64,000 nucleotides of DNA from Comamonas sp. lk (lineage in GTDB: Bacteria > Pseudomonadota > Gammaproteobacteria > Burkholderiales > Burkholderiaceae_C): contig CAMELV010000002.1 in assembly GCA_945925985.1 (NCBI GenBank), forward strand, positions 62,001-126,000, in the 5' to 3' direction. The notes beneath the pieces are model-generated. The model had not been told where the DNA came from. It saw only the letters and a program-made list of their open reading frames with translations, and did not search any database. Positions 27,377 to 36,720 of the stretch are shown here, in pieces (positions within the stretch are counted from its first letter, which is position 1; every line of letters begins with the position of its first letter). The position numbers and the translations under genes were made by a program.

Positions 27377-28003
27377 ATGAGCTTGATCCCCAAAAAAGGC
27401 ACTGTCTACGTGGTCGACGACGACGAGGCGGTGCGAGACTCCCTTCAATGGCTACTTGAAGGCAAGGACTACAGGGTCCGTTGTTTCGAATCAGCTGAAT
27501 CATTTCTCAGCCGTTACGACGCGCGTGAAGTGGCTTGCCTGATCGCAGACATTCGCATGGGCGGGATGACTGGGCTGGAGTTGCAAAGCCGGCTGATTGA
27601 AGTCGGCTCGCCGCTTCCCATCGTCTTCATTACCGGTCACGGCGATGTGCCCATGGCGGTGGATTCCATGAAAAAAGGCGCGATGGATTTCATCCAGAAG
27701 CCGTTCAAGGAAGACCAGCTCGTCTCCCTGGTCGAGCGCATGCTGGACCAGGCCAAAGACTCATTCGCTGAATTTCAAAGTGCTGCCAGCCGTGATGCCT
27801 TGATGGCTCGCTTGACGCTGCGTGAAGCGCAGGTGCTGGAGCGTATCGTCGCCGGCCGGTTGAACAAGCAGATTGCCGATGACCTCGGCATCAGCATCAA
27901 AACGGTAGAGGCGCATCGCGCCAACATCATGGAAAAACTCAACGCCAACACCGTTGCCGACCTGCTCAAGATCGCGCTGGGGCAAAACGGCGGCAAAGCC
28001 TGA
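27377..28003 (+). CDS. LuxR/FixJ-type response regulator
   Basis: 208 aa. The receiver domain has acidic cluster VVDDDEA, phospho-acceptor D58 in LIADIRMGG and KP at about residue 105. The NarL/FixJ helix-turn-helix (about 140-200) includes LTLREAQVLERIVAGRLNKQ and ISIKTVEAHR. It is the cognate partner of the upstream kinase and probably activates sigma70 promoters in response to its signal. folD follows after only 3 bp, so it may be co-transcribed. Confidence 0.93.
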   Translation: MSLIPKKGTVYVVDDDEAVRDSLQWLLEGKDYRVRCFESAESFLSRYDAREVACLIADIRMGGMTGLELQSRLIEVGSPLPIVFITGHGDVPMAVDSMKKGAMDFIQKPFKEDQLVSLVERMLDQAKDSFAEFQSAASRDALMARLTLREAQVLERIVAGRLNKQIADDLGISIKTVEAHRANIMEKLNANTVADLLKIALGQNGGKA

Positions 28004-28006
28004 GCC

Positions 28007-28870
28007 ATGTCTGCAGCCGCTCAACTTATTGATGGCGTGGCGCTGTCCCGCCAGTTGCGCAGCGAAGTAGCCACCCGAGCCTCAGCCCTCAAAGCAAAAG
28101 GTGTCACGCCTGGCCTGGCCGTGGTGCTGGTCGGCGAGAACTCGGCCTCCCAGGTGTACGTGCGCAACAAGGTCAAGGCCTGCCAGGAAAGCGGCCTGCA
28201 CTCGGTGCTAGAGCAGTACCCGGCCACCACATCTGAGGACGCCCTGCTCGCACGCATCGACGCGCTCAACCGCGATCCCGCCATTCACGGCATCCTGGTG
28301 CAGTTGCCGCTGCCGGCCCACATTGACGCGCAAAAGGTGATCGAGGCCATCTCGCCGGCCAAGGACGTTGACGGCTTCCATGTCAGCAGTGCTGGCGCTT
28401 TGATGGTGGGGCAAGCCGGTTTCTGGCCCTGTACACCCTACGGCTGCATGAAGATGCTGGACAGCATCGGCTATGAGCTCAAAGGCAAACACGCGGTGGT
28501 GATCGGGCGCAGCAACATCGTCGGCAAACCGATGGCACTGATGTTGCTGCAAAAAAACGCCACCGTCACCATCTGTCACAGCGCCACAGCTGACCTCAAA
28601 GCCATGACGCTGCAGGCTGATGTGATCGTGGCTGCGGTGGGCAAACTCAATATCCTGACGGCCGACATGGTCAAGCCAGGCGCGGTCGTGATCGACGTTG
28701 GTATGAACCGCAACGCTCAGGGCAAGCTGTGCGGCGACGTCGATTTTGACGGCGTCAGTCAGGTGGCCAGTCACATCACGCCAGTCCCCGGTGGCGTAGG
28801 CCCGATGACCATCACCATGCTGTTGGTCAACACCTTGGAAGCCGCCGAAAAAGTAGCCCTTGTCAACTGA
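28007..28870 (+). CDS. folD: Methylenetetrahydrofolate dehydrogenase/cyclohydrolase
   Basis: 287-aa bifunctional C1-folate enzyme, converting 5,10-methylene- to 10-formyl-tetrahydrofolate with NADP+. Motifs are [13 protein letters not shown] (catalytic Lys), [23 protein letters not shown], the NADP site [14 protein letters not shown] and C-terminal [15 protein letters not shown]. Full length; starts 3 bp after the response regulator. Confidence 0.97.
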   Translation: MSAAAQLIDGVALSRQLRSEVATRASALKAKGVTPGLAVVLVGENSASQVYVRNKVKACQESGLHSVLEQYPATTSEDALLARIDALNRDPAIHGILVQLPLPAHIDAQKVIEAISPAKDVDGFHVSSAGALMVGQAGFWPCTPYGCMKMLDSIGYELKGKHAVVIGRSNIVGKPMALMLLQKNATVTICHSATADLKAMTLQADVIVAAVGKLNILTADMVKPGAVVIDVGMNRNAQGKLCGDVDFDGVSQVASHITPVPGGVGPMTITMLLVNTLEAAEKVALVN

Positions 28871-28882
28871 CATCACCCGTCC

Positions 28883-30919
28883 ATGAACCCATTACTTCAG
28901 TTCAACGCGTTCCCTCTTTTCGACCAGATTCGTCCCGAGCATGTCGCACCAGCCATGGATGAGCTATTGGAAGCTGCCGAAGCTGCCCTGAACACTGTCA
29001 CACAGCCGGACTTTGTGCCCCAGTGGGAAGCGATTGCGCGCGTACTGGACGTCGCAACCGAGCGGCTTGGGCGCGGCTGGGGTGCCGTCAGCCACCTCAA
29101 TGCCGTGGCCGACACCCCTGAACTGCGCGCCGCCTATAACGCCGCCCTACCCCGTATCACCGAATTTTTCACCCGGCTTGGTGCCGACGAACGTCTCTAT
29201 GCCAAATTCAAAGCCCTTGATCCGGTCAGCCTGAACCCGGAACAACGGCAGGCGCACCACAATGCCATGCGCAATTTTGTGCTGGGCGGCGCCGAGCTGC
29301 AAGGCACGGCGCGTGAGCGCTTTGCTGCCATCCAGGAGCGCCAGGCCGCGCTGGGCCAGCAGTTCAGCGAAAACGCCCTCGACGCCACAGATGCCTTTGC
29401 CTATTACGCCCGCCTGGACGAACTGGATGGCGTGCCAGCCGATGTGATCCAGGCTGCTCAAGCCGCCGCCCAGGCCGACAGCAAGGATGGCTACAAGCTG
29501 ACCTTGAAGATGCCTTGTTACTTGCCGGTGATGCAATTTGCCCGGAGCAGTACCTTGCGTGAACGGCTTTACCGCGCCTATGTCACCCGGGCGTCGGACC
29601 AGGCCGACGAGGCCATGCGTAAGTTTGACAACACCGCCCTGATGGGAGAGATGCTGACACTGCGCCAGGAAGAAGCCCACCTGCTGGGCTATGCCAACTT
29701 TGGTCAGCTGTCGGTCGCCCCCAAAATGGCCGATTCACCCGAACATGTGATCACCTTCCTGCGCGACCTGGCCCAGCGGGCACGGCCCTTTGCCCAGCGT
29801 GATCTTGCCGATTTGCGCCAATTTGCTGCCACCGAGCTGGGCTTGACCGACCCTCAGTCCTGGGACTGGCCGTATGTGAGCGAGAAGCTCAAGGAAGCCC
29901 GCTACGCTTTTAGCGAACAAGAAGTCAAGCCCTACTTCACAGCGCCCAAGGTGCTGGCCGGCTTGTTCAAGATCATTGAAACCCTGTTTGATGTCAGCAT
30001 CGCACCCGATACCGCGCCGGTCTGGCACCCGGGGGTTGGCTTTTACCGAATTGAGCGGGCCGGGCAACTGGTGGGGCACTTTTACCTGGACCCGGCTGCG
30101 CGTTCCGGCAAACGGGGCGGTGCATGGATGGACGATGTGCGTTCCCGCTGGCTAAGGCCAGACAACGGGCAATTGCAGACCCCTGTGGCGCACCTGGTGT
30201 GTAATTTTGCCGATGGGGTTGGTGACAAGCCCGCGCTGCTCACACACGACGATGTCACCACCCTGTTCCATGAGTTCGGGCACGGCTTGCACCACCTGCT
30301 CACAAAGGTAAACGAACGCGACGTATCCGGCATCAGTGGCGTCGAGTGGGACGCGGTGGAACTGCCGAGCCAGTTCATGGAAAACTTTTGCTGGGAATGG
30401 GACGTGCTGCGCCACATGACGGCACATGTCGACACCGGCGAACCATTGCCGCGCGCCCTGTTTGACAAGATGCTGGCCGCCAAGAATTTCCAAAGCGGCA
30501 TGCAAACGCTGCGCCAGATTGAATTTTCATTGTTCGACATGTTGCTGCATGCCGAACACGACCCCGCGCATGATCTTCTGCCCCTGCAGCAGCAAGTGCG
30601 CGACGAGGTGGCGGTATTGCAGCCGCCGGCCTGGAGCCGCACCGCCAATACCTTCAGCCACATCTTTGCCGGTGGTTATGCGGCCGGCTACTACAGCTAC
30701 AAGTGGGCCGAAGTGCTGAGCGCCGATGCTTATGCGGCTTTCGAAGAAACCGCCGGCACGGACGGTCTGCCCAACCGGGACACTGGCCGACACTACCTGG
30801 AGACCATACTGGAAATGGGCGGTAGCCGGCCTGCGATGGCATCCTTCAAGGCCTTCCGTGGCCGTGAGCCGCAGCTCGATGCCTTGTTACGACATCAGGG
30901 CATGGCGACACCGGGCTGA
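28883..30919 (+). CDS. prlC: Oligopeptidase A, M3 metallopeptidase
   Basis: 678-aa cytosolic zinc oligopeptidase that degrades signal peptides and short peptides. The zinc motif HEFGHGLHH starts at H463, and the third ligand is in SQFMENFCWEWD about 30 residues on. Full family length. It is 12 bp after folD. Confidence 0.94.
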   Translation: MNPLLQFNAFPLFDQIRPEHVAPAMDELLEAAEAALNTVTQPDFVPQWEAIARVLDVATERLGRGWGAVSHLNAVADTPELRAAYNAALPRITEFFTRLGADERLYAKFKALDPVSLNPEQRQAHHNAMRNFVLGGAELQGTARERFAAIQERQAALGQQFSENALDATDAFAYYARLDELDGVPADVIQAAQAAAQADSKDGYKLTLKMPCYLPVMQFARSSTLRERLYRAYVTRASDQADEAMRKFDNTALMGEMLTLRQEEAHLLGYANFGQLSVAPKMADSPEHVITFLRDLAQRARPFAQRDLADLRQFAATELGLTDPQSWDWPYVSEKLKEARYAFSEQEVKPYFTAPKVLAGLFKIIETLFDVSIAPDTAPVWHPGVGFYRIERAGQLVGHFYLDPAARSGKRGGAWMDDVRSRWLRPDNGQLQTPVAHLVCNFADGVGDKPALLTHDDVTTLFHEFGHGLHHLLTKVNERDVSGISGVEWDAVELPSQFMENFCWEWDVLRHMTAHVDTGEPLPRALFDKMLAAKNFQSGMQTLRQIEFSLFDMLLHAEHDPAHDLLPLQQQVRDEVAVLQPPAWSRTANTFSHIFAGGYAAGYYSYKWAEVLSADAYAAFEETAGTDGLPNRDTGRHYLETILEMGGSRPAMASFKAFRGREPQLDALLRHQGMATPG

Positions 30920-30930
30920 CAGCAAGGGGC

Positions 30931-31653
30931 ATGATGCTCACGATGACGGCTCCCGAGCGCTTGGCCCCTTGGGTGGCTGGCGTCGCTGCCGCACTACTCG
31001 CCGGTGCACTGGTCGCACAACCGGTCTACCGCATCGTTGGCGCTGATGGGCGGGTCACCTACGCTGATAAACCACCCGCGCTAGTGGGCCAGAACAAAGT
31101 CAGCGAGGCTGGGCGAGCGCCCGAAGCAGATGCAACCCTGCCACTGCCTGTCAGCCTGCGAGCGGCCGTAAGTCAATACCCTGTGGCCCTCTACACCACG
31201 GCAAACTGCACACCCTGCGCCACGGGCCGGGCCCTGCTGCTTCACCGCGGCATCCCATTTACTGAGAAAACCATCACCAGCCCGGAAGATGCTGAGGCAT
31301 TTCAAGCCCTAAGTGGCGAAAATGCCCTTCCCCTGCTCACCGTTGGCGCCCAGCAAATCAAGGGCTGGTCAGAGACGCAATGGCAGTTATTTCTGGACGC
31401 TGCCGGCTACCCCAGGTCGTCGCAATTGCCACGTACTTACCGAGTGCCAGCGGCCAAACCCCTGGTAGCGCTGGCTCCGGCTGCGGTGGCAGCCCCCGGG
31501 CAAAGCACACCCGCCAACCCAGACGCCCCGCCGGCACCATCAGTCGCGGCACCCGTAGACGCAGCACCGCCAGCACCGACTCGCCAATCCGCAGCGACAC
31601 CTCGTGCGCCAGTTGGTGCCAACAATCCCAACCCGGCCGGCATCAGGTTCTGA
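30931..31653 (+). CDS. Exported glutaredoxin-like protein with DUF4124-type N-terminus
   Basis: 240 aa. An N-terminal hydrophobic segment (residues 13-30) acts as signal or anchor, followed by a DUF4124-like stretch ([18 protein letters not shown]). The glutaredoxin-type domain (about 85-160) has active site [12 protein letters not shown] (CxPC) and cis-Pro in [10 protein letters not shown]. The C-terminal 75 residues are Pro/Ala-rich and disordered. A periplasmic thiol-disulfide role is inferred. The final bases overlap convergent rpiA by 11 bp. Confidence 0.78.
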   Translation: MMLTMTAPERLAPWVAGVAAALLAGALVAQPVYRIVGADGRVTYADKPPALVGQNKVSEAGRAPEADATLPLPVSLRAAVSQYPVALYTTANCTPCATGRALLLHRGIPFTEKTITSPEDAEAFQALSGENALPLLTVGAQQIKGWSETQWQLFLDAAGYPRSSQLPRTYRVPAAKPLVALAPAAVAAPGQSTPANPDAPPAPSVAAPVDAAPPAPTRQSAATPRAPVGANNPNPAGIRF

Positions 31654-32362
31654 GGCTGGATTCCTCATAGGTCACGGTGCGCACACCAGTGGCCGTGCCC
31701 AGCAGACAGACCTGCGCCTTCTGGTGGGCAAACACGCCCACCGTCACCACCCCCGGCCATTGACTGACCAAAGTCTCAAAACCTAAGGGATCCGCGATGT
31801 CCAGGCCGCTCACATCCAGGATGATCTGACCGTTGTCGGTCAGCAATGGCTGGCCGCCAATCATTCGCACCTTGGCCTCGCCCCCAAGCTCTGCAAATTG
31901 TCGCCCGATCCGGCGCGCCGCCGTAGGGATCACCTCAACCGGCAGCGGATAACGCCCCAGGCTCTGCACCAGCTTGGACTCGTCTGCAATGCAGACAAAG
32001 CGGCGCGACTGAGCGGCCACAATTTTTTCACGAGTCAGGGCCGCGCCACCACCTTTGATCATGTAGCCACGGCCATCAATCTCATCGGCGCCGTCAATGT
32101 AGACCGCCAACTCGTCCACCTCATTGGAGTCAAACACCGGGATGCCCAGGGCTTGCAAACGCTGCGTGCTGGCCAGCGAGCTTGACACCGCCCCCTTGAT
32201 GTCGCCACGCATGGTGGCCAAGGCCTCGATGAACTTGTTGACGGTTGAACCCGTGCCCACCCCAATGATCTCGCCAGGCAGCACGTAGGCCAGGGCGGCG
32301 ACGCCGACCAGGGTCTTGAGTTGGTCTTGGGACAGGGTGACGGCGGGGGATTGGTTTTTCAT
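31643..32362 (-). CDS. rpiA: Ribose-5-phosphate isomerase A
   Basis: 239 aa, interconverting ribose-5-P and ribulose-5-P. Motifs [15 protein letters not shown] near residue 35, [17 protein letters not shown] near 90 and LTREKIVA with the catalytic region. Slightly longer than the E. coli enzyme at the C-terminus. It converges with the glutaredoxin-like gene and is divergent from pyrD. Confidence 0.95.
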   Translation of the reverse strand: MKNQSPAVTLSQDQLKTLVGVAALAYVLPGEIIGVGTGSTVNKFIEALATMRGDIKGAVSSSLASTQRLQALGIPVFDSNEVDELAVYIDGADEIDGRGYMIKGGGAALTREKIVAAQSRRFVCIADESKLVQSLGRYPLPVEVIPTAARRIGRQFAELGGEAKVRMIGGQPLLTDNGQIILDVSGLDIADPLGFETLVSQWPGVVTVGVFAHQKAQVCLLGTATGVRTVTYEESSLRT

Positions 32363-32419
32363 CTGGGAGAATCGGGCTGATCTTAGAAGTTGTCGTACTC
32401 ACACCGCTTGAATTATCCG

Positions 32420-33490
32420 ATGCCGTTACTTCCCTACGCCCTGGCCCGCCCCTTTTTGTTCGGTTTGGACCCGGAGGCGGCCCACGACCTCACGCTGCAA
32501 GCCCTGGCCCGAACCCAGGGCACACCCCTGCAATGGGCCTATTGCGCCGAGCGGGTCCATGACCCGCTGGTGCTTGCCGGCCTGCGTTTCCCGAACCGGG
32601 TGGGCCTTGCAGCCGGGCTGGACAAGAACGCCCGCTGCATTGACGCACTAGGCGCCATGGGCTTTGGGTTTGTCGAGGTGGGTACCGTGACACCGCTGGC
32701 CCAACCAGGCAACCCCAAGCCCCGGATGTTCCGGCTGCCGCAAGCCCTGGCACTGATCAACCGACTGGGTTTTAACAACGACGGGCTTGCTGCCTTTATT
32801 GCCAATGTCACGCAATCGGACCATCACCGGCAGCGCGGCGCAGCCAGGACCGGCAAGCACCCCCCCATGCTGCTTGGGCTCAATATCGGCAAAAATGCGG
32901 CGACCCCCATTGAGCGGGCCACCGACGACTACCTGCTGGGCTTGACAGGCGTCTACCCGTTCGCGGATTACGTCACCATCAACATCTCCAGCCCCAACAC
33001 CAAAAACCTGCGCGAATTGCAGTCCGACGAGGCGCTGGACAACCTGCTGAGCGCGCTGGCCCAACGCCGCGAAGCCCTGGCACAACAGCACGCCAAACGC
33101 ACGCCGCTGTTTGTCAAAATCGCACCCGACTTGGTACCCGAGCAAGTGCAGGCCATCGCCTTGGCACTGCAGCGGCACGGCATGGACGGCGTGATCGCCA
33201 CCAACACCACGCTGGCTAGAGACGCGGTTCAGGGCCAGCCACATGCCACGGAGGCCGGCGGCTTGTCTGGGGCGCCAGTGCTGCTGGCGAGCAACCGAGT
33301 CATCACCCAGTTGCGCGCCGCGCTGGGCCCAGGCTTTCCGATCATCGGGGTCGGCGGCATCATGAGCGGCGCCGACGCGGTGAGCAAAATCCGGGCGGGT
33401 GCTGATGTGGTGCAAATCTACACCGGCCTGATTTACCAGGGCCCAGCCCTGGTTAGACAAGCTGTAATTCAGATTAAAAAAAGGCTCTAG
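32420..33490 (+). CDS. pyrD: Dihydroorotate dehydrogenase (quinone), class 2
   Basis: 356-aa membrane-associated flavoprotein of pyrimidine synthesis. The N-terminal amphipathic helix [18 protein letters not shown] docks to quinone. [14 protein letters not shown] carries the catalytic Ser region, KIAPDL the FMN-binding Lys, and [11 protein letters not shown] the phosphate site. The ATG at 32420 is preferred to an upstream in-frame start at 32390. Confidence 0.95.
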   Translation: MPLLPYALARPFLFGLDPEAAHDLTLQALARTQGTPLQWAYCAERVHDPLVLAGLRFPNRVGLAAGLDKNARCIDALGAMGFGFVEVGTVTPLAQPGNPKPRMFRLPQALALINRLGFNNDGLAAFIANVTQSDHHRQRGAARTGKHPPMLLGLNIGKNAATPIERATDDYLLGLTGVYPFADYVTINISSPNTKNLRELQSDEALDNLLSALAQRREALAQQHAKRTPLFVKIAPDLVPEQVQAIALALQRHGMDGVIATNTTLARDAVQGQPHATEAGGLSGAPVLLASNRVITQLRAALGPGFPIIGVGGIMSGADAVSKIRAGADVVQIYTGLIYQGPALVRQAVIQIKKRL

Positions 33491-33619
33491 GCCACGCCAG
33501 TATTGAATAGTCTGCTATTTTTTATATAGCAATATCTGTATATTCTCATCACTTGGTTGAGCATGGCTTGCCAACGACAGGCGGCAGCCTGTGGTGATCA
33601 GGCTGGCGGGGCGCCAACC
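33491..33619. other. Intergenic with partial palindromic element
   Basis: Contains TGCTATTTTTTATATAGCA (about 33509-33528), a half-copy of the dispersed palindromic family that may also terminate pyrD. Nothing else recognised. Confidence 0.4.
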
Positions 33620-34083
33620 TCAATCTGTCGTCATCCCCAGCACATGCTCAGCGATCGCCAACGAACTGGTCAGACCCGGCGACTCGATGCCAAACAGGTT
33701 CACCAGACCGGGCACACCATGCGTGGCCGGCCCCTGGATCAAGAAATCACGGGCCGATTCGTTTAGGGCATTAAGTTTTGGGCGGATGCCAGCGTAGCCG
33801 GGGTATAGCGCACCTTCAGGCAGACCGGGCCAGTAGCGCCGCACTTCGGCATAAAAGCCGTTGCCACGCGCCGGGTCTACCACCCATTCGTCGGCCGAAT
33901 CCACCCACTGTACATCGGGGCCAAAGCGGGCCTAGCCGCCCAGATCGATGGTCAGGTGCACACCCAAGCCGCCAGCTTGAGGCATGGGGTAAATCAGCCG
34001 GGAAAACGGTGCCCGGCCTTGCAGCAAAAAGTAGTTGCCTTTGGCGAATCGGGTCTGCGGCACATGCGTGGGCGCCAACCCGT
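33620..34083 (-). pseudogene. 5'-truncated FAD-dependent oxidoreductase (LhgO-like)
   Basis: The C-terminal half of a DAO-fold flavoprotein related to L-2-hydroxyglutarate oxidase. The upstream part reads [20 protein letters not shown] and [13 protein letters not shown], then an in-frame TAG at 33932-33934. It continues [18 protein letters not shown] and ends [20 protein letters not shown]. The N-terminal FAD-binding half is absent. Two lesions (truncation and amber) make it dead. Confidence 0.75.
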
Positions 34084-34228
34084 TAAAAGTAGCACCACTG
34101 CGGTCCGGCAGTTTGAAAACGTCAGCGTCATAAATATTTAGCGTTCGTAAACGTTAATCTGAGTGTCTAGCAGTGACGTACAGGCGTTTGTCAATACCGC
34201 TGAAAGATACAACCCAAGGATGACAAAA

Positions 34229-34498
34229 ATGAACACCGAAACTAACGTGGATTTAACAGTAGACTCGCAAACGGAGACCATTGAGCCGCACGATGACGCG
34301 GAAACTGGCACTGAGACAGAGCACGAAACTGAGCAGCAAGCTGATTCGGAAACCTCGCACGAAACTGAGCAGCAAGCTGATTCGGAAACCTCGCAGGAAA
34401 CCGAGCAGCAAGCTGAATCGGAAACTTCTAATGAAGCCGAGCATCAAGCGGACTCAGGAACTGCTCACGATGCCGAACATCAAGCTGACGCCTCATAA
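34229..34498 (+). CDS. Small highly acidic repeat protein, unknown function
   Basis: 89 aa from the ATG at 34229, preceded by AAGGA at 8-bp spacing. MNTETNVDLTVDSQTETIE leads to nearly five copies of a 12-residue unit (HETEQQADSETS and variants), all Glu/Asp/Gln/Ser/Thr, with no hydrophobic core, no Cys and hardly any Lys or Arg. It would be very acidic and disordered. The DNA units are 36 bp, and the first two are identical. I recognise no family. It stands alone in a 2-kb gene-poor region. Confidence 0.6.
   Translation: MNTETNVDLTVDSQTETIEPHDDAETGTETEHETEQQADSETSHETEQQADSETSQETEQQAESETSNEAEHQADSGTAHDAEHQADAS
34322..34495 (+). repeat. 36-bp tandem repeat (VNTR) in acidic protein gene
   Basis: Units at 34322-34357, 34358-34393 (identical), 34394-34429, 34430-34465 and a partial at 34466-34495. 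Divergence rises toward the 3' end. Unit length is a multiple of three, so copy-number change keeps the frame. Confidence 0.9.
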
Positions 34499-34685
34499 GT
34501 AACGCCATTTTTAGCGCCAAATACCTTTAATCTAGGTGAGCGACTATTGGCCACTTAAGTCAAATGGTTGTCGGCACCAGCACTTTCAGCAACCAACGGT
34601 CATGTTACTCAATGGCAATTTTAATTTCGGTTGCTTGACCACTTGACTTTAATTTTTGATTTTGGAGTAGTTGCTACTCTCCTTG

Positions 34686-34712
34686 GCCCTCTTTAGTGAG
34701 GGCTTCTTTTTT
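34686..34712 (+). terminator. Terminator-like hairpin
   Basis: Stem GCCCTC / GAGGGC with a 6-nt loop followed by TTCTTTTTT. It lies just after a second hairpin GGAGTAG-TTG-CTACTC, so the pair may end a short transcript. Confidence 0.55.
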
Positions 34713-35121
34713 GCCTGCATGCTGGCTTACGGGTTTACTGCATTTGGGGCGTCAAGCGGGTGTCAAAAACGCCCTACAGCGGCTGATCTCCAGGCTGGGC
34801 TGGGCTCAGTAGTTGGACTGGCGCCCGACGCACGGAATTTAGCTTTGGCACTTAGGACTGATAACCGTTGCTGCGGACCTTGAACGGCCATTGGATCCTG
34901 TAGTCGTCAGCCTGAAAAACTTTTTTGTGGAACCACAAATAAGTCCCCAGCTTGCTTGTTTTGGGTGCATCATGGCCCTGCAGGGGTTCGATGACTTGAT
35001 TCATTCTCCAGCATGGGGAGAGCCCTTTTCCTTGAAGCGCCTCTCTGTGCTTCGTGCAAGGGCAACAACAAAAACTTGCCCTTGTCACCAGTGACAGTCG
35101 CCCTCTTGTGGTGGCAGTCCG

Positions 35122-35151
35122 GCCCGATTGGCTTTGCCAGTCGGGCTTTTT
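35122..35151 (+). terminator. Strong Rho-independent terminator, gene upstream not identified
   Basis: An 11-bp stem GCCCGATTGGC / GCCAGTCGGGC with loop TTT and then TTTTT. No protein gene ends near it, which suggests an RNA transcript from the left. Confidence 0.75.
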
Positions 35152-35472
35152 GCTTTAAGGCGCGATAAACACCCTTGAAAATTGCCGCGATGGCTAACTC
35201 CACCCATACGCTTTGCCCATGCCCCAAGCGGGCCTCAAATCAGCCCTATAGCGCGTCATGTTGAGATTTGCTAGCGCTGCTTGCTGGAAAACGGCGCCGC
35301 AGAACCTGCCGGGAATTCCACTTGAACCGCCGTTTTTTTGACCATCGAAAAACGCACCAACATGCAGAGGTCAGAGGATAGAACTGAGATAGATTTTGAG
35401 AGGGAAAACCTATGAATTCAGTAAGAAAAATCTAACAAAAGTAGTAAACCCGGTTTTTACCACTTTCGGGCA

Positions 35473-35505
35473 TAAAAAAAGCACCAAGAATCGCTTCTAA
35501 GTGCC
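35473..35505 (-). terminator. Terminator after tRNA-Val
   Basis: Minus-strand imperfect stem GGCACTTAGAAGC / TTCTTGGTGC followed by TTTTTTT, 20 bp past the tRNA. Confidence 0.6.
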
Positions 35506-35525
35506 TGATTTATAACCGTAAATTA

Positions 35526-35600
35526 TGGTGGGCAGTGCAAGTTTCGAACTTGCGACCCCTGCAGTGTGAATGCAGTGCTCTACCCCTGAGCTAACCGCCC
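35526..35600 (-). tRNA. tRNA-Val (CAC)
   Basis: 75-nt tRNA on the minus strand. Acceptor GGGCGGT pairs with ACTGCCC, D-arm TAGCTCAGGGGTAGAGC, anticodon loop TTCACAC (CAC), T-arm GCAAGTTCGAAACTTGC, and the CCA is encoded. It reads GUG codons. Confidence 0.95.
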
Positions 35601-35641
35601 TGTTCCCCTACCGGCGAAGACCTAAATTATGCCATAAGCCG

Positions 35642-36343
35642 TCAAGCTGCCAGCCGCCAAACCGTCTTGCCACCGCTGGCCTTGTCCAACTGTTTGAGCA
35701 GGTCCTCATGGGCTGCCAGCTCTTGCTCGCTGGCAGCAGGCACTGTCAGTGTGAAGCTGCGCAGGTCGACGCTTTCCATGGCGGGTCCGGCGAATTCTTT
35801 GGTCGTGGGCTCGATCAGCAAGGCATCCTGGCCGCGTGTCATGTTGATATACACATCGGCCAGCAGTTCTGCATCCAGCAAAGCGCCATGGAGGGTCCGG
35901 CCGGACCGGTCCACGTCAAGCCTGTCACACAGGGCATCCAGCGAATTGCGTTTGCCGGGAAACAGGTCTTTGGCCATGGCCAGTGTGTCGATGACCTGCC
36001 CCACTTGGCTGATGAACGTTGGGCGGCCCAGCAAGGACAGCTCCTTGTTGAGAAAGCCGACATCAAATGGCGCGTTGTGAATCAACACATCAGCACCGGC
36101 CAAATAAGCCAGAAAATCATCCGCTACCGCCTCGAAAGCCGGTTTGTCTTTCAGAAATTCACTGGTGATGCCGTGCACCTTGAGCGCCTCTTCATGGCTG
36201 TCGCGCCCGGGGTTGACGTAGAAGTGGCGGTTGTTACCGGTCGGTTTGCGGTTAAACAATTCGACACAGGCGATTTCGATCACTCGGTCGCCGTTGTCAG
36301 GAGACAGGCCCGTGGTCTCGGTGTCCAGGAAGATTTGACGCAT
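35642..36343 (-). CDS. dnaQ: DNA polymerase III epsilon subunit, 3'-5' exonuclease
   Basis: 233-aa DEDDh exonuclease, the proofreading subunit. ExoI FLDTETTGL (D7, E9), ExoII HNAPFDVGFL, ExoIII HGALLDAELLADVY with the catalytic His. The C-terminal segment should bind the alpha subunit. It lies 15 bp after fdx and may be read through from the ISC operon. Confidence 0.93.
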   Translation of the reverse strand: MRQIFLDTETTGLSPDNGDRVIEIACVELFNRKPTGNNRHFYVNPGRDSHEEALKVHGITSEFLKDKPAFEAVADDFLAYLAGADVLIHNAPFDVGFLNKELSLLGRPTFISQVGQVIDTLAMAKDLFPGKRNSLDALCDRLDVDRSGRTLHGALLDAELLADVYINMTRGQDALLIEPTTKEFAGPAMESVDLRSFTLTVPAASEQELAAHEDLLKQLDKASGGKTVWRLAA

Positions 36344-36358
36344 GGTCTGACGCCCGCC

Positions 36359-36697
36359 TCAATGAACTTCTTTGGCGTGGTTGATGGAGTATTTTGGAAT
36401 CTCCACCACCACATCTTTTTGGGCCAAAAACGCCTGGCAGCTCAGACGAGAGTTAGGCTCGAGACCCCAGGCTCGGTCCAGCAGGTCTTCTTCGTTTTCG
36501 TCCACCTCATTGAGTGAAGCAAAACCTTCGCGCACGATGACATGGCAGGTGGTACAGGCACAACTCATGTCGCAGGCGTGCTCGATGTTGATCTGGTGGT
36601 CGAGCAGCGCCTCGCAGATGGAGGTTCCGGCCGGGGCGGTGATTTCAGCGCCGTCCGGACAGTACTCGGGATGCGGCAAGATCTTGATGATAGGCAT
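36359..36697 (-). CDS. fdx: ISC-system [2Fe-2S] ferredoxin
   Basis: 112-aa adrenodoxin-type ferredoxin. The cluster ligands are in ACDMSCACTTCHV (C-x5-C-x2-C) and RLSCQAF. It supplies electrons for cluster assembly on IscU. It follows hscA by 23 bp in the usual ISC order. Confidence 0.95.
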   Translation of the reverse strand: MPIIKILPHPEYCPDGAEITAPAGTSICEALLDHQINIEHACDMSCACTTCHVIVREGFASLNEVDENEEDLLDRAWGLEPNSRLSCQAFLAQKDVVVEIPKYSINHAKEVH

Positions 36698-36720
36698 AAA
36701 TGGGTTCCATGCAGGCGGCT

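Larger units (their letters stand above)
34499..35525. other. 1-kb gene-poor region with structured elements
   Basis: No convincing protein gene. Hairpins stand out: GAGTAG-TTG-CTACTC (about 34664-34678) followed by the GCCCTC/GAGGGC terminator, and the strong terminator at 35122. The sequence 34920-35120 before the latter has several local dyads (for example TGTCACCAGTGACA) and could be a small RNA gene. Confidence 0.45.

Noticed and set aside
34322..34495. 36-bp repeats considered as a CRISPR array
   Set aside because: Units are directly adjacent with no spacers, decay gradually and encode an in-frame acidic repeat; no cas genes.
34660..34712. Hairpin pair GGAGTAG...CTACTC plus terminator considered as a yybP-ykoY-like riboswitch
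   Set aside because: No transporter gene follows and the conserved loop sequences are not present.
34920..35151. Considered as 6S RNA
   Set aside because: I could not see the long central bubble structure or a characteristic neighbour; left as an unassigned RNA candidate.
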